Assembly: GCF_950100655.1 (NCBI RefSeq)
Contig: NZ_CATNLY010000045.1
Coordinates: 186,001 to 250,000, forward strand
Direction of reading: 5' to 3'
DNA length: 64,000 nt
From: Pleomorphomonas sp. T1.2MG-36
GTDB lineage: Bacteria; Pseudomonadota; Alphaproteobacteria; Rhizobiales; Pleomorphomonadaceae
Shown: in pieces, positions 24,331 through 32,757 of the stretch
Layout of the letters: every line of letters begins with the position of its first letter
Position numbering within the stretch: the stretch's first letter is position 1
The notes under the pieces: generated by a model
What the model was told of the DNA's origin: nothing
Database searches by the model: none
The model's input: the letters and a program-made list of their open reading frames with translations, nothing else
Program-made: the position numbers and the translations under genes

Positions 24331-24684
24331 ATGTTCCATAGGCGTCTTCTCAATACCCTTGTCGCTTCTCTGGCGGTGGCATTGGTCGCTGCCGCCGGCC
24401 TCGCCGGCACGGCTTCGACCGCGGCAGCCGATGGTTTCTATTTTGGCTATCACGACGGTCCGCGCATGCCGCCCCCGCCCCCGCGTTGGGGGTGGGGGGC
24501 GCCCCCGCCTCCCGGGCCGGGTTGGGGCCGGCCGGGTTGGGGACCGCCGGGTCACAACTGGGGACCGCCGCCGATGTGCAGGCCGCGCTGGGTCGATCGG
24601 CCGGTCGTCGATCCGTGGGGCCGGATTGTCCGCTATCAGCGGATGCAGGTCATGGATTGCGGCCCGCGCCGTCACCGCTGGTAA
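24331..24684 (+). CDS. Small secreted Pro/Gly/Trp-rich protein
   Basis: The 117-residue product has a classical signal peptide (residues 1-33, cleavage likely after TAAADG or nearby) and a mature part made of proline, glycine and tryptophan runs such as PPPPRWGWGAPPPPG, ending with a Cys-containing segment PPMCRPRWVDRPVVDP and VMDCGPRRHRW. The two cysteines may form a disulfide. Similar low-complexity exported proteins are common in Rhizobiales without known function. AAGGAGGG lies just upstream of ATG 24331, which supports translation. Confidence 0.7.
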   Translation: MFHRRLLNTLVASLAVALVAAAGLAGTASTAAADGFYFGYHDGPRMPPPPPRWGWGAPPPPGPGWGRPGWGPPGHNWGPPPMCRPRWVDRPVVDPWGRIVRYQRMQVMDCGPRRHRW

Positions 24685-24708
24685 TCGCAACCTGAACGTC
24701 GGCCCGCA

Positions 24709-26196
24709 CTATGGGACGACGACGTCCGTCCCGCCGCCGGCTATGACGTCGATCACCTCGAAGCCCGCGCCTCGGTTGTAGGTGTGAAGGCCTGAAAGCG
24801 GCGGCGCCGGCCGCAACGCCACAAGCGCGGTCTCGGCATATCCCCCGGCATCGAGACGATCGATGCGGGCGAAGCCGAGGCCGGCGCCATAGCCGCCGGC
24901 GCTGTCCTGAAAGGGCCGAATGATGTTCGCGCCGAGCGAGAACATCCGGCCGGCCGGTCGCGCCGACGCGACGTCGACCTTGGCCGGGCCGGCGAACAAT
25001 GGAACCCACGGACCGGTGAGAGTCTCGGCCGTGAAGATGGCAAGCCCATCCCAGCTGGAGCCCCAGTTCGGGCGCACGGTGCCGAACAGATGGCGGCGGC
25101 CGTTGGCCTGAAGCAACGTGGCGTCCCCAAGGTCGATGTCGTCGATCAGGACCGCCACCTGCTCCCAGCGGTCGGGAAACTCGACTGCCCGCCAAAGCTG
25201 AACCTGACGCTGTCCGGACGTTTCCGGGATCATGTAGAGCGTGCCGTCCTCCTCGAAGACGAAGGGGTAGGACAGATGGCAGTTGCCCTCGATCACCGGT
25301 CGCGGCGTACCGATGGGGCCGCCGGTACCGACGTCAACCGCCGATATGATGCCCTTTTGCGTCGCGAACGGAAATTCTTCCACCAGCAGGACGGTGCGGT
25401 CACCCTGTCGCACCAGAAAGGGGTCGGCGTAAAAGCGCTCGCCGTCATCGGCGAGCCGCCGCCAGGGACGCCCGGCAATGGTCGGCAACGCATCGTCGCC
25501 GGTCTCGTCGGTCCGCCAGGCTACCGCCCAGTTGGGCGGGTTGCGCACGAGGCGCTCCAGGCGACTGGCGAGCGACCGTGCGAAGGTGGTGGCGGCGAAG
25601 CGGCCCGGATTGCCGGTTCGGCGGGGCGGCGGATCGGTCTCCACACGCGGCAGCGTGAGATCGTGGAGCGTGGCGCCGCCGGCCAGATGCCCGGCTGCCA
25701 GCGTCAGCATCTCGATTGCCCGGCCGGTGGTGATGGACATTCCCGATCCGAGTTGCCGCCGGTCCTCAACGGCGATGTGCCAGCGGCCGACCAGGCGGTG
25801 GGTCTCGCCGGTAACCGCAATGAGATCGAGAAACGGCTCCTCTCCGGCCATGATGGCGTCCGCGGCGCCGGCCGCCACTCCGGTCCCGCTTACGCTGATC
25901 AGCAGCCGGTCGCGAGAGATATCGGTCGCGGCAGCCAGATCGACGACGAGATCGGCATCCTCATCGCCGACGGACAGGCCGAGCGCGGAGGGCGACAGCC
26001 GCGCAAGCGGTTCGTTGAGGGGCCGGCGAAAGGCGAGAGCCTCGAAGGCAAGACAGAAATCGAGCAGACTGGCAGGTGGCGGGCCGGCTACCGTGGCAAT
26101 GGCGCCGCTGCCGCCGGTGGCGGCCAGGACGCCCGCGATCGCTTCGGCCTGCCAGCGTCTGAGATCAGTGGAATCGATTAAGAACAAGACGTGCAT
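24709..26196 (-). CDS. Glycosyltransferase-associated beta-propeller protein (GT64-linked family)
   Basis: The 495-residue protein seems to have two parts. Residues 1-200 look like a formyltransferase-type alpha/beta domain (MHVLFLIDSTDLRRW, DLVVDLAAATDI). The C-terminal half resembles the propeller domain found at the N-terminus of glucosamine inositolphosphorylceramide transferases, with FYADPFLV, LLVEEFPF, CHLSYPFVFEEDGTLYMIPE and LFGTVRPNWGSSWDGLAIF. Proteins with this plan occur near polysaccharide genes. The start ATG 26196 follows GGGAGGG. It overlaps the LacI-type gene upstream by 32 bases, so the two form one operon. Activity is unproven. Confidence 0.65.
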   Translation of the reverse strand: MHVLFLIDSTDLRRWQAEAIAGVLAATGGSGAIATVAGPPPASLLDFCLAFEALAFRRPLNEPLARLSPSALGLSVGDEDADLVVDLAAATDISRDRLLISVSGTGVAAGAADAIMAGEEPFLDLIAVTGETHRLVGRWHIAVEDRRQLGSGMSITTGRAIEMLTLAAGHLAGGATLHDLTLPRVETDPPPRRTGNPGRFAATTFARSLASRLERLVRNPPNWAVAWRTDETGDDALPTIAGRPWRRLADDGERFYADPFLVRQGDRTVLLVEEFPFATQKGIISAVDVGTGGPIGTPRPVIEGNCHLSYPFVFEEDGTLYMIPETSGQRQVQLWRAVEFPDRWEQVAVLIDDIDLGDATLLQANGRRHLFGTVRPNWGSSWDGLAIFTAETLTGPWVPLFAGPAKVDVASARPAGRMFSLGANIIRPFQDSAGGYGAGLGFARIDRLDAGGYAETALVALRPAPPLSGLHTYNRGAGFEVIDVIAGGGTDVVVP

Positions 26197-27301
26197 GCGG
26201 CCCTCCCCCGCCGATGCTGCCGCGACGACTTCGCCTGCCACGCGCCGGTACCATGCCGCCGACTTTTCGTGGTGTGCGCTCGCCGGGTGGTGGCCCAACG
26301 GTGGTGCCCGCGATGAGTTCCGTGCCGAACTCTACCAGGATGCAGGAACGAGCCGGCTTGGGGACCATGAGCCGCGATTCCATGATGGCCAAGGCCGATA
26401 CGGCAAGTTGCTCGTAGCCGACACTGACGGTGGCAAGACCGGTCGGCCGGGCTTCCCGTATGCCGTCGCAACCGATCACCGACACGTCGGCCGGCACATC
26501 GAGACCGGCGGCCGAAAGTGCCTTCAAGGCCCCTTCGGCCAGCGGGTCCGAAAGACAGAAGATGGCGGTTGCGCCGCCGAGATCGCCGGTTTCGCCAAGC
26601 CGCGCCGCCACGGCTGCCTCGCCGGCCTCCACGCTGTCCTCGGCGGCGGTGATGGTCTCGTGGGCGTTCAGCTCGTGGGCTTCGATCGCTTCGGCAAACC
26701 CGGTGCGCCGTGTCGTCAGATGATCGCGGCCCGTCGTGCCCAGCATCAATACGTGGCGGTGTCCCGCATCGATCAGGTGCCGGACCGCGACACTGGCGGC
26801 GAACCCATTGGCCGGTACGACCGCGTCGGCCCGTCGCAGTTGCTCCTCGCCGTTCATGACCACCATCGACAGGCCCGTCTTGACGAGGTCGCCGAGATCG
26901 AGCTTTTCGCCGCAGCTCATCAGGATGACGCCGCTGGCTTTCTCGGTGCGGGCGATCTCTTCCACCTTGTCGGCGTCAAAACCGGTCCCATCGGAAATGG
27001 AGGTCGTGATCTTGAGCGACCGTCGTTCGCATTCCCGCTTGAGCCCCTGGTAGAGGGCTCGATTGCGGAAAGCGGCGTCGCCCGAAGTTTCGAAGTTCCG
27101 ATCGAAGGCGACGACCACGCGCTCCATGGTGGCGATGGTCGCCTTGGCTCGCCGCTGGTCGAGATAGCCGAGATCGCGTGCCACGGCCAGAACGCGGTCG
27201 CGCACCTCACGGCTTATCGAGGCGGTCCCATTGAGGACATGCGACACGGTGCTGACCGCAACGCCCGCCTCCCTGGCAATATCGCGAACCCCGACTTTCA
27301 T
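26165..27301 (-). CDS. LacI-family transcriptional regulator
   Basis: The 378-residue protein has an N-terminal helix-turn-helix (VRDIAREAGVAVSTVSHVLN, residues 5-24) and a periplasmic-binding-protein-like sensor domain with the usual segments (GVILMSCGE, HLIDAGHRHVLMLG, VPADVSVIGCDG). LacI regulators bind operators and release or bind DNA when a sugar-like ligand is present. The start is ATG 27301; a longer frame to 27364 adds residues not found in the family. The Arg/Gly-rich C-terminal tail extends beyond the usual end and overlaps the next gene. Its likely target is its own operon, but no operator was identified. Confidence 0.9.
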   Translation of the reverse strand: MKVGVRDIAREAGVAVSTVSHVLNGTASISREVRDRVLAVARDLGYLDQRRAKATIATMERVVVAFDRNFETSGDAAFRNRALYQGLKRECERRSLKITTSISDGTGFDADKVEEIARTEKASGVILMSCGEKLDLGDLVKTGLSMVVMNGEEQLRRADAVVPANGFAASVAVRHLIDAGHRHVLMLGTTGRDHLTTRRTGFAEAIEAHELNAHETITAAEDSVEAGEAAVAARLGETGDLGGATAIFCLSDPLAEGALKALSAAGLDVPADVSVIGCDGIREARPTGLATVSVGYEQLAVSALAIMESRLMVPKPARSCILVEFGTELIAGTTVGPPPGERTPRKVGGMVPARGRRSRRGSIGGGGPHARLVLNRFH

Positions 27302-27544
27302 CACACTCTTTCCGCGCTGCGCAGCATGCGCCGGACGACCAAAGGCCAAAAGCAACGCCAACAAAGGCCTAGAAAGACCTTTGTGGCCGGGTGTTTGTAA
27401 CTTTCGTATCTGACGGCTTATTCATCATCCGATTTGGCCGGTGGATGCAAGACCGGCAACGGAAGATGGTGGCAATTTCAGCGAGGGGCCGTTTTTGAGG
27501 TAAACGCCTTGAAGCAAATCGCTCCGACAGGGTGTCGCGACCGT

Positions 27545-28015
27545 TCAGTCTTGTGTCCGGTCGAGGCGATAGCGGAAATCGCACCGCCGGCCGCCGGCCA
27601 TGATGGTTTCGGTGCGTTCAAGCTTCATGGACGGGTTGTAGCCTTCGCAAAAGGCGGCGTCGCGATTGCAGGAGAGCAGCGCGCCGATCTCGGCCAGTCC
27701 CATCTCCTTGTATGTCTCGGCGTACTGGCAGCGCGTGACGTCGTAGGAAAGACGCTCCGGGCTCGCCTCCTTCACTTCGATCGTCAGGGCGTCATCGGCT
27801 GTCCAGGCCGGCAGAATGGCCTCGAAATCCTTGAAATCCGGCATGTGGCCGAGGTCGGCGCGGCAGGCCTCCCCATGGGCGATCGCGGCTTTTCGGATGG
27901 CCCCGTCGATGATGTCCCGTGCCTCCTCCTCGCCCATGCGTCCCACGAGTTCGCGATAAAGGTGGCCGACGATCTCCGCCTCGATACGGCGGCGCTCTAT
28001 GATGGGCAACGGCAT
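27545..28015 (-). CDS. L-2-amino-thiazoline-4-carboxylic acid hydrolase family protein
   Basis: The 156-residue protein resembles the ATC hydrolase family: RRRIEAEIVGHLYRELVGRMG at the N-terminus, the central VTRCQYAETYKEMG, and the C-terminal LSCNRDAAFCEGYNPSMKLERTETIM. The conserved cysteines in TRCQYAE and LSCNRDAAFCEG are family hallmarks. In Pseudomonas, ATC hydrolase takes part in L-cysteine formation from the thiazoline, but most members have unknown substrates. It stands alone, divergent from accD. Confidence 0.82.
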   Translation of the reverse strand: MPLPIIERRRIEAEIVGHLYRELVGRMGEEEARDIIDGAIRKAAIAHGEACRADLGHMPDFKDFEAILPAWTADDALTIEVKEASPERLSYDVTRCQYAETYKEMGLAEIGALLSCNRDAAFCEGYNPSMKLERTETIMAGGRRCDFRYRLDRTQD

Positions 28016-28251
28016 GGGGCTCTCCTGGAACGGTTCGAAGCTAATCCGATCGGCGGTCGCTGAAAAGCGGCATCTCCGCAGTGACGGAAGTGGCGGTTCC
28101 GCGTCAGGCGAAACGGCTTTGGTCCCGGGGAAGGCTGTGCTATGAGAGCCTCGACGAAGGAACGGCGGCGCCCGAGGCTTGGCTGCGGCCGGTTCCGCGC
28201 CGGGAACGGCATGGCCGGCCGGTGTTCCGCGAGCAAAGGTCGAAACTCCCC

Positions 28252-29127
28252 GTGAACTGGATCAACAACGTCGTCCGCCCGAAAATCCGCTCCCTCTGGT
28301 CCGCCAAGCGCGATGTGCCCGAGAATCTCTGGGTGAAGTGCCCGGAGACCGGCGAGATGGTTTTTCACCGTGACCTCGAAGCCAACCAGTGGGTGATCCC
28401 CAACTCCGGCTATCATATGCGCATGCCGCCGAAGGAACGCTTCGTGCAGCTCTTCGACGGCGGAGACTATGAGGCGATTTCGACGCCGGCGGTGACGCAG
28501 GATCCGCTCAAGTTCCGCGACGAGAAGCGTTACGTCGACCGCCTGCGCGACTCGCGCGCCAAGACTGGCAACGACGATGCGGTGCTGGTGGGCGCCGGTC
28601 GTGTCGAGGGCAACGCCGTGGTCGCCGCGGTGCAGGACTTCGACTTCATGGGTGGTTCGTTGGGTACGGCCGCCGGCGAAGCGATCATTCGCGGCATTGA
28701 GGAAGCCGTGGCCCGTTCGGCCGCCTTCGTCATGTTCACGGCGTCCGGCGGCGCTCGCATGCAGGAGGGAATCCTGTCGCTTATGCAGATGCCGCGCACC
28801 ACGGTGGCGGTCGAGATGCTGCGCGAGGCGGGACTGCCCTACATCGTCGTGCTCACCAATCCGACGCTCGGCGGCGTCACTGCCTCCTATGCCATGCTGG
28901 GCGACGTTCACATCGCCGAGCCGGGCGCGCTGATCGGCTTTGCCGGTCCTCGCGTCATCGAGCAGACCATTCGCGAGAAGCTGCCGGAAGGCTTCCAGCG
29001 TTCCGAATATCTTCACGAGCACGGCATGATCGACCTTGTGGCGCACCGGCACGAGCTGCGGGCCACCATCGGCCGCCTTGTTCGCCTGCTGACCCACGCC
29101 AAGGGCACAGCGCTCATTCCTGCCTGA
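28252..29127 (+). CDS. accD: Acetyl-CoA carboxylase carboxyltransferase subunit beta
   Basis: AccD with AccA transfers CO2 from biotin to acetyl-CoA in fatty acid synthesis. The 291-residue product begins at GTG 28252 ([15 protein letters not shown]), the family N-terminus. The longer frame to 28081 is not supported. The crotonase-like core has [24 protein letters not shown] and [16 protein letters not shown]. The N-terminal zinc ribbon has lost all but one cysteine (VKCPETGEM, then VIPNSGYHM where CxxC is usual). folC follows, as is typical, but the trp genes that often precede accD are 11 kb away. Confidence 0.95.
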   Translation: MNWINNVVRPKIRSLWSAKRDVPENLWVKCPETGEMVFHRDLEANQWVIPNSGYHMRMPPKERFVQLFDGGDYEAISTPAVTQDPLKFRDEKRYVDRLRDSRAKTGNDDAVLVGAGRVEGNAVVAAVQDFDFMGGSLGTAAGEAIIRGIEEAVARSAAFVMFTASGGARMQEGILSLMQMPRTTVAVEMLREAGLPYIVVLTNPTLGGVTASYAMLGDVHIAEPGALIGFAGPRVIEQTIREKLPEGFQRSEYLHEHGMIDLVAHRHELRATIGRLVRLLTHAKGTALIPA

Positions 29128-29158
29128 CGGTTCGCGGCCACAGTCTTTCAACCTTCCG

Positions 29159-29176
29159 CGCCGCCGTCAGGCGGCG
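29159..29176 (+). terminator. Hairpin after accD
   Basis: CGCCGCC and GGCGGCG form a 7-bp stem with a GTCA loop, followed by TTCCTTTT after two bases. It is a weak terminator or attenuator between accD and folC. Confidence 0.4.
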
Positions 29177-29214
29177 TGTTCCTTTTGGGGTCTCCCCATT
29201 TTCGGATCTATGCC

Positions 29215-30537
29215 ATGGAAACGCCGCTCGACATCATCGACCGCCTTGGCGCGCGCTGGCCGAAGGGCTTCGACCTCTCGCTTGGCCGCATTCGCCGGCT
29301 GCTCGCCGCGCTCGGCCATCCCGAGCAGCGCTTGCCGCCGGTCTTCCATGTCGCCGGCACCAACGGCAAGGGGTCGACGGTGGCATTTCTGAGGGCCATC
29401 CTTGAGGCCGAGGGGCTTCGTGTTCACGCCGATACCTCGCCGCACCTCGTCCGCTACAATGAGCGATTTCGTCTTGCGGGCGGGCCCGGCATATCGAGCT
29501 TCGTCGACGACGACGCTCTCGCCGATGCGCTTTCCCGCACCGAAAAGGCCAACGGGGACGAAGCGATCACCCTTTTCGAGCTTCTGACCGCCGCCGGCTT
29601 CCTGCTGTTTGCCGAGCGGCCGGCCGACGCGCTGCTACTTGAGGTCGGTCTGGGCGGCCGGTTCGATTCCACCAATGTGGTCGACCGTCCGGCCGTGTCG
29701 GTCATCACGTCGATCTCGCTCGACCATCAGGCCTATCTCGGCAATACCGTCGAGAAGATCGCCTTCGAGAAGGCCGGCATCATCAAGGCGGGCGCACCGG
29801 TCGTGCTGTCTCCGAACCCCGATGGCGTCGTGGCCGTGGTCGAACGGGTGGCGGCGGAGGTTGGCGCCGGGCCGCTGATGATCGGTGGGCAGGATTGGAC
29901 GGCCTTCGAGGAGCATGGCCGCCTGGTGTTCCAGGATATCGACGGTCTGCTGGATTTGCCGAGGCCGCGCCTTCCCGGTAGCCACCAGATCGTCAATGCC
30001 GGCACGGCTATCGCCGCGGTGCGGGCGGCCGGCTTTCACGTTGGGCACGATGCCCTGGAGCGGGGCATGGAGCGCGTCGAATGGCCGGCGCGTCTGCAGC
30101 GCCTGACGGTCGGCGCCATCGTCGATGCCGCGCCGCAAGGAGCGGAGATCTGGCTCGACGGCGGTCACAATCCCGGCGCTGGCGAGGTGATCGCCTCGGC
30201 CATGGCCGATCTCGAGGAGCGCGTCGCCCGGCCACTGGTCCTCATCGCCGGCATGCTCGCCACCAAGGATCCGGTCGGCTTCTTCGAGGCATTCGCCGGT
30301 TTGGCCCGGCGCGTCTATACGGTGCCCATTCGCGGATCGGACTCGGCGCGCGAACCGCAGGCGCTTGCCGCCGAGGCACGCGGCGCCGGCGTCACGGCCA
30401 TGGCGACGACCGGAGTCCCCGCTGCGCTGTCCCATCTTCGCGACACCTGGTCCGGTCCTGCACCGCGCATTCTGATCTGCGGTTCGCTCTATCTCGCCGG
30501 TGAGGTGCTGGCCGACAACGGAACGCCGCCGGCTTGA
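29215..30537 (+). CDS. folC: Folylpolyglutamate synthase / dihydrofolate synthase
   Basis: FolC adds glutamate to dihydropteroate and to folates. The 440-residue protein has the P-loop HVAGTNGKGSTVAFL, the omega-loop motif TSPHLVRYNERFRL, EVGLGGRFDSTNVVD, the phosphorylated-intermediate region SISLDHQAYLGNTVEKIAFEK (Lys after FE), and the Mur-ligase C-terminal domain with WLDGGHNPGAGE. ATG 29215 gives the family start MET-PLDIIDRL; a GTG at 29176 is possible. It follows accD by 87 bases. Its stop faces that of the cysZ-like gene seven bases away. Confidence 0.95.
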   Translation: METPLDIIDRLGARWPKGFDLSLGRIRRLLAALGHPEQRLPPVFHVAGTNGKGSTVAFLRAILEAEGLRVHADTSPHLVRYNERFRLAGGPGISSFVDDDALADALSRTEKANGDEAITLFELLTAAGFLLFAERPADALLLEVGLGGRFDSTNVVDRPAVSVITSISLDHQAYLGNTVEKIAFEKAGIIKAGAPVVLSPNPDGVVAVVERVAAEVGAGPLMIGGQDWTAFEEHGRLVFQDIDGLLDLPRPRLPGSHQIVNAGTAIAAVRAAGFHVGHDALERGMERVEWPARLQRLTVGAIVDAAPQGAEIWLDGGHNPGAGEVIASAMADLEERVARPLVLIAGMLATKDPVGFFEAFAGLARRVYTVPIRGSDSAREPQALAAEARGAGVTAMATTGVPAALSHLRDTWSGPAPRILICGSLYLAGEVLADNGTPPA

Positions 30538-30544
30538 GTGGTCG

Positions 30545-31213
30545 TCAAGGCCGTCTCTGGCGTTCGGTGAGCTTCACCACATGGACCATCAATGCCGTCG
30601 CATAGAGCGGCGTCAGGATGTTGACCACGGGCACGGCGAGAACGACGGCGATGGTAAGGCCGGCCAGCATGACTTTTCCGGAATGGGCGCGCCGGAGCGC
30701 TCGCGCCTCCTCGAAGGGGCGAAAGCGCATGGCCACCTGTTCGAAATACTCCCGCCCCAGGAGATAGGCGTTGACGGCCAGGAAGATGGGCACGTTGATC
30801 CCGGGCAGGAAAAGAAGCGGCAGCATGGCGATGTTGACCAGGACTACGAAGCCGGTGAACCGCAGCGCGGTGAGGAGCCCCGTCATCAGCGGCTGCGGCA
30901 CGCCGGGCCGGTCGGTCGGGTAGCGCGTCCGCTCGACGACGTCCGCGACCTCGTCGGCATAGAGGCCGGCGAACAGCGCCGCCACCGGCGCCACCAGAAA
31001 GCCGAGGCCGACGAACAGGAGCAGGCCGGCCAGCCAGTCGGCAGCCGTCTGCCATTCGGCCGGCAGCATGACGACGAGGTAGTCCGCCGCCGCGAAGGTG
31101 CCGATCCAGACGACGGCGAGCAGCGCCAGCGTCAGGCCGATCGACTTCCACAACACCGTCCGGAACGGTGGCGTCGGGATGTCGCGGAGCGCTGTCAGCA
31201 CGGCGTTCAACAT
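30545..31213 (-). CDS. EI24/CysZ-like membrane protein
   Basis: The 222-residue protein has four or more membrane helices: about 20-42, 57-80, 110-135 and 175-200. Family segments are YLVVMLPAEWQTAADWLAGL, APVAALFAGLYADEVADVVE and PLLFLPGINVPIFLAVNAYLLGREYFE. EI24-domain proteins include CysZ, a sulfate importer. Rhizobial members are usually annotated only as EI24-domain. ATG 31213 has GGAG upstream; a longer frame to 31303 lacks support. Substrate is not established. Confidence 0.82.
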   Translation of the reverse strand: MLNAVLTALRDIPTPPFRTVLWKSIGLTLALLAVVWIGTFAAADYLVVMLPAEWQTAADWLAGLLLFVGLGFLVAPVAALFAGLYADEVADVVERTRYPTDRPGVPQPLMTGLLTALRFTGFVVLVNIAMLPLLFLPGINVPIFLAVNAYLLGREYFEQVAMRFRPFEEARALRRAHSGKVMLAGLTIAVVLAVPVVNILTPLYATALMVHVVKLTERQRRP

Positions 31214-31329
31214 TCTTGGAATTCTCCATTCGATGCCGTGTTGGCGCGGCTTGCCGGTCACTTGGGAATGGTCTAGGCCAAATGGAAGAGCCGTCCGCAT
31301 CAATGCCGGACCAAGGAGACGTTTTTCCC

Positions 31330-32334
31330 ATGAGCCTCGATTTCGATGTGCTGACCATCGGCAATGCCATCGTCGACATTCTCTCGCCGACCGAAGAGGA
31401 TATGCTCGTCAAGCTCGGCGTTACCAAGGGCATGATGCGGCTGATCGACGCCGAGGAGGCCGAGCGCATCTACGGCATGATGGGACCGGCCGTTGAGGCG
31501 TCGGGCGGTTCGGCTGCCAACACTGCAGCCGGCGTCGCTTCGTTCGGTGGTCACGCCGCCTACATCGGCAAGGTGGCGACCGATGCCTTCGGCGAGGTCT
31601 TCACGCACGACATCCGCTCCCAGGGGGTGCATTTCGAGACTCGACCGCTGTTCGACGGCGCACCCACTGCCCGCTGCATGATCCTGATCACGCCCGATAG
31701 CGAGCGGACGATGAACACCTATCTCGGCGCCTGTCATCACCTTACCGTTGACGACATCGAGGAGAAGGTGGTGGCCGCTGCCCGCTATACCTATCTCGAG
31801 GGCTTCCTGTGGGACCCGCCGGCGGCCAAGGAGGCCTTCCGCAAGGCCGCCGCCATTGCCCACGCGCACGGCCGCCTCGCCTCGATCACCCTGTCCGACA
31901 GCTTCTGTGTCGATCGCTTCCGCCCCGAATTCCTCGACTTGATGCGCTCGGGCACGGTCGATCTCGTCTTCGCCAACAAGGAAGAGGCCAAGGCGCTTTA
32001 CGAAACGCACGATCTCGACACGGCGGTGAGCTGCCTCAGGCGCGATTGCAAGGCGGCGGCCGTGACGCTGGGCGGCGACGGGGCGCTCGCCTTTGAGGGA
32101 GCCGAACTGGTATCGGCGCCGGCTTCTGAAGTGGACGAATTGGTCGATATGACCGGAGCCGGCGACCAGTTCGCCGCCGGCTTCCTCTATGCTCGCTCGC
32201 GCGGCCTCTCGCTGGCCGAGGCGACGCGGCTCGGCTGCCTCGCTGGTGGCGAATGCGTCGGCCACATCGGCCCGCGTCCGGCAGTCAGCCTTGCCCAGCT
32301 TGCGCGCGATACCGGGCTGAAGCTGCCGGCCTGA
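31330..32334 (+). CDS. Adenosine kinase (PfkB family)
   Basis: PfkB sugar kinases phosphorylate a hydroxymethyl group with ATP. This 334-residue member has the N-terminal motif VLTIGNAIVDIL, the signature GGSAANTAAGVASFGG (about 58-73), and the C-terminal signature DMTGAGDQFAAGF with catalytic base Asp279. The segment YLEGFLWDPPAAKEAF and the late block GGECVGHIGPRP match alphaproteobacterial proteins called adenosine kinase. Another nucleoside or sugar cannot be ruled out. The region after its stop holds tandem repeats. Confidence 0.88.
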   Translation: MSLDFDVLTIGNAIVDILSPTEEDMLVKLGVTKGMMRLIDAEEAERIYGMMGPAVEASGGSAANTAAGVASFGGHAAYIGKVATDAFGEVFTHDIRSQGVHFETRPLFDGAPTARCMILITPDSERTMNTYLGACHHLTVDDIEEKVVAAARYTYLEGFLWDPPAAKEAFRKAAAIAHAHGRLASITLSDSFCVDRFRPEFLDLMRSGTVDLVFANKEEAKALYETHDLDTAVSCLRRDCKAAAVTLGGDGALAFEGAELVSAPASEVDELVDMTGAGDQFAAGFLYARSRGLSLAEATRLGCLAGGECVGHIGPRPAVSLAQLARDTGLKLPA

Positions 32335-32757
32335 GTCAATTCTCCGACGTCGAAATCAAGCTGAAGCCGCGTTAGCGGCTTTCCGGCGCCAAGGGCGCCG
32401 CGCGAAGCGTTTCTTCCGTGGCGGAGCCTCGGAAGACGGAAAGCGAAGCGTAAGCCAAGGCGCGGAGCGCCGCCGGCGACTGAGGCAAGAACAGATCGAA
32501 GCCGCGACGCGGCTTCCGGCGCCAAGGGCGCCGCGCGAAGCGTTTCTTCCGTGGCGAAGCCTCGGAAGACGGAAAGCGAAGCGTAAGCCAAGGCGCGGAG
32601 CGCCGCCGGCGACTGAGGCAAGAACAGTCGAAGCCGCGACGCGGCTTCCGGCGCCAAGGGCGCCGCGCGAAGCGTTTCTTCCGTGGCGAAGCCTCGGAAG
32701 ACGGAAAGCGAAGCGTAAGCCAAGGCGCGGAGCGCCGCCGGCGACTGAGGCCGAAAA
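32335..32757. repeat. Tandem repeat array, 2.9 copies of a 132-135 bp unit
   Basis: Three nearly identical units start at 32363, 32498 and 32630 and end near 32751, giving periods of 135 and 132 bp. Each unit starts GAAGCCGCG and carries several inverted repeats, including GAAGCCGCG with CGCGGCTTC, GGCGCC-AAG-GGCGCC, and CCGT with ACGG arms. The array fills the space between the stops of two convergent genes. Minus-strand frames across it repeat the same peptide three times, which is a by-product of the repeat and not a gene. It looks like an intergenic repeat family of this lineage. Confidence 0.9.
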
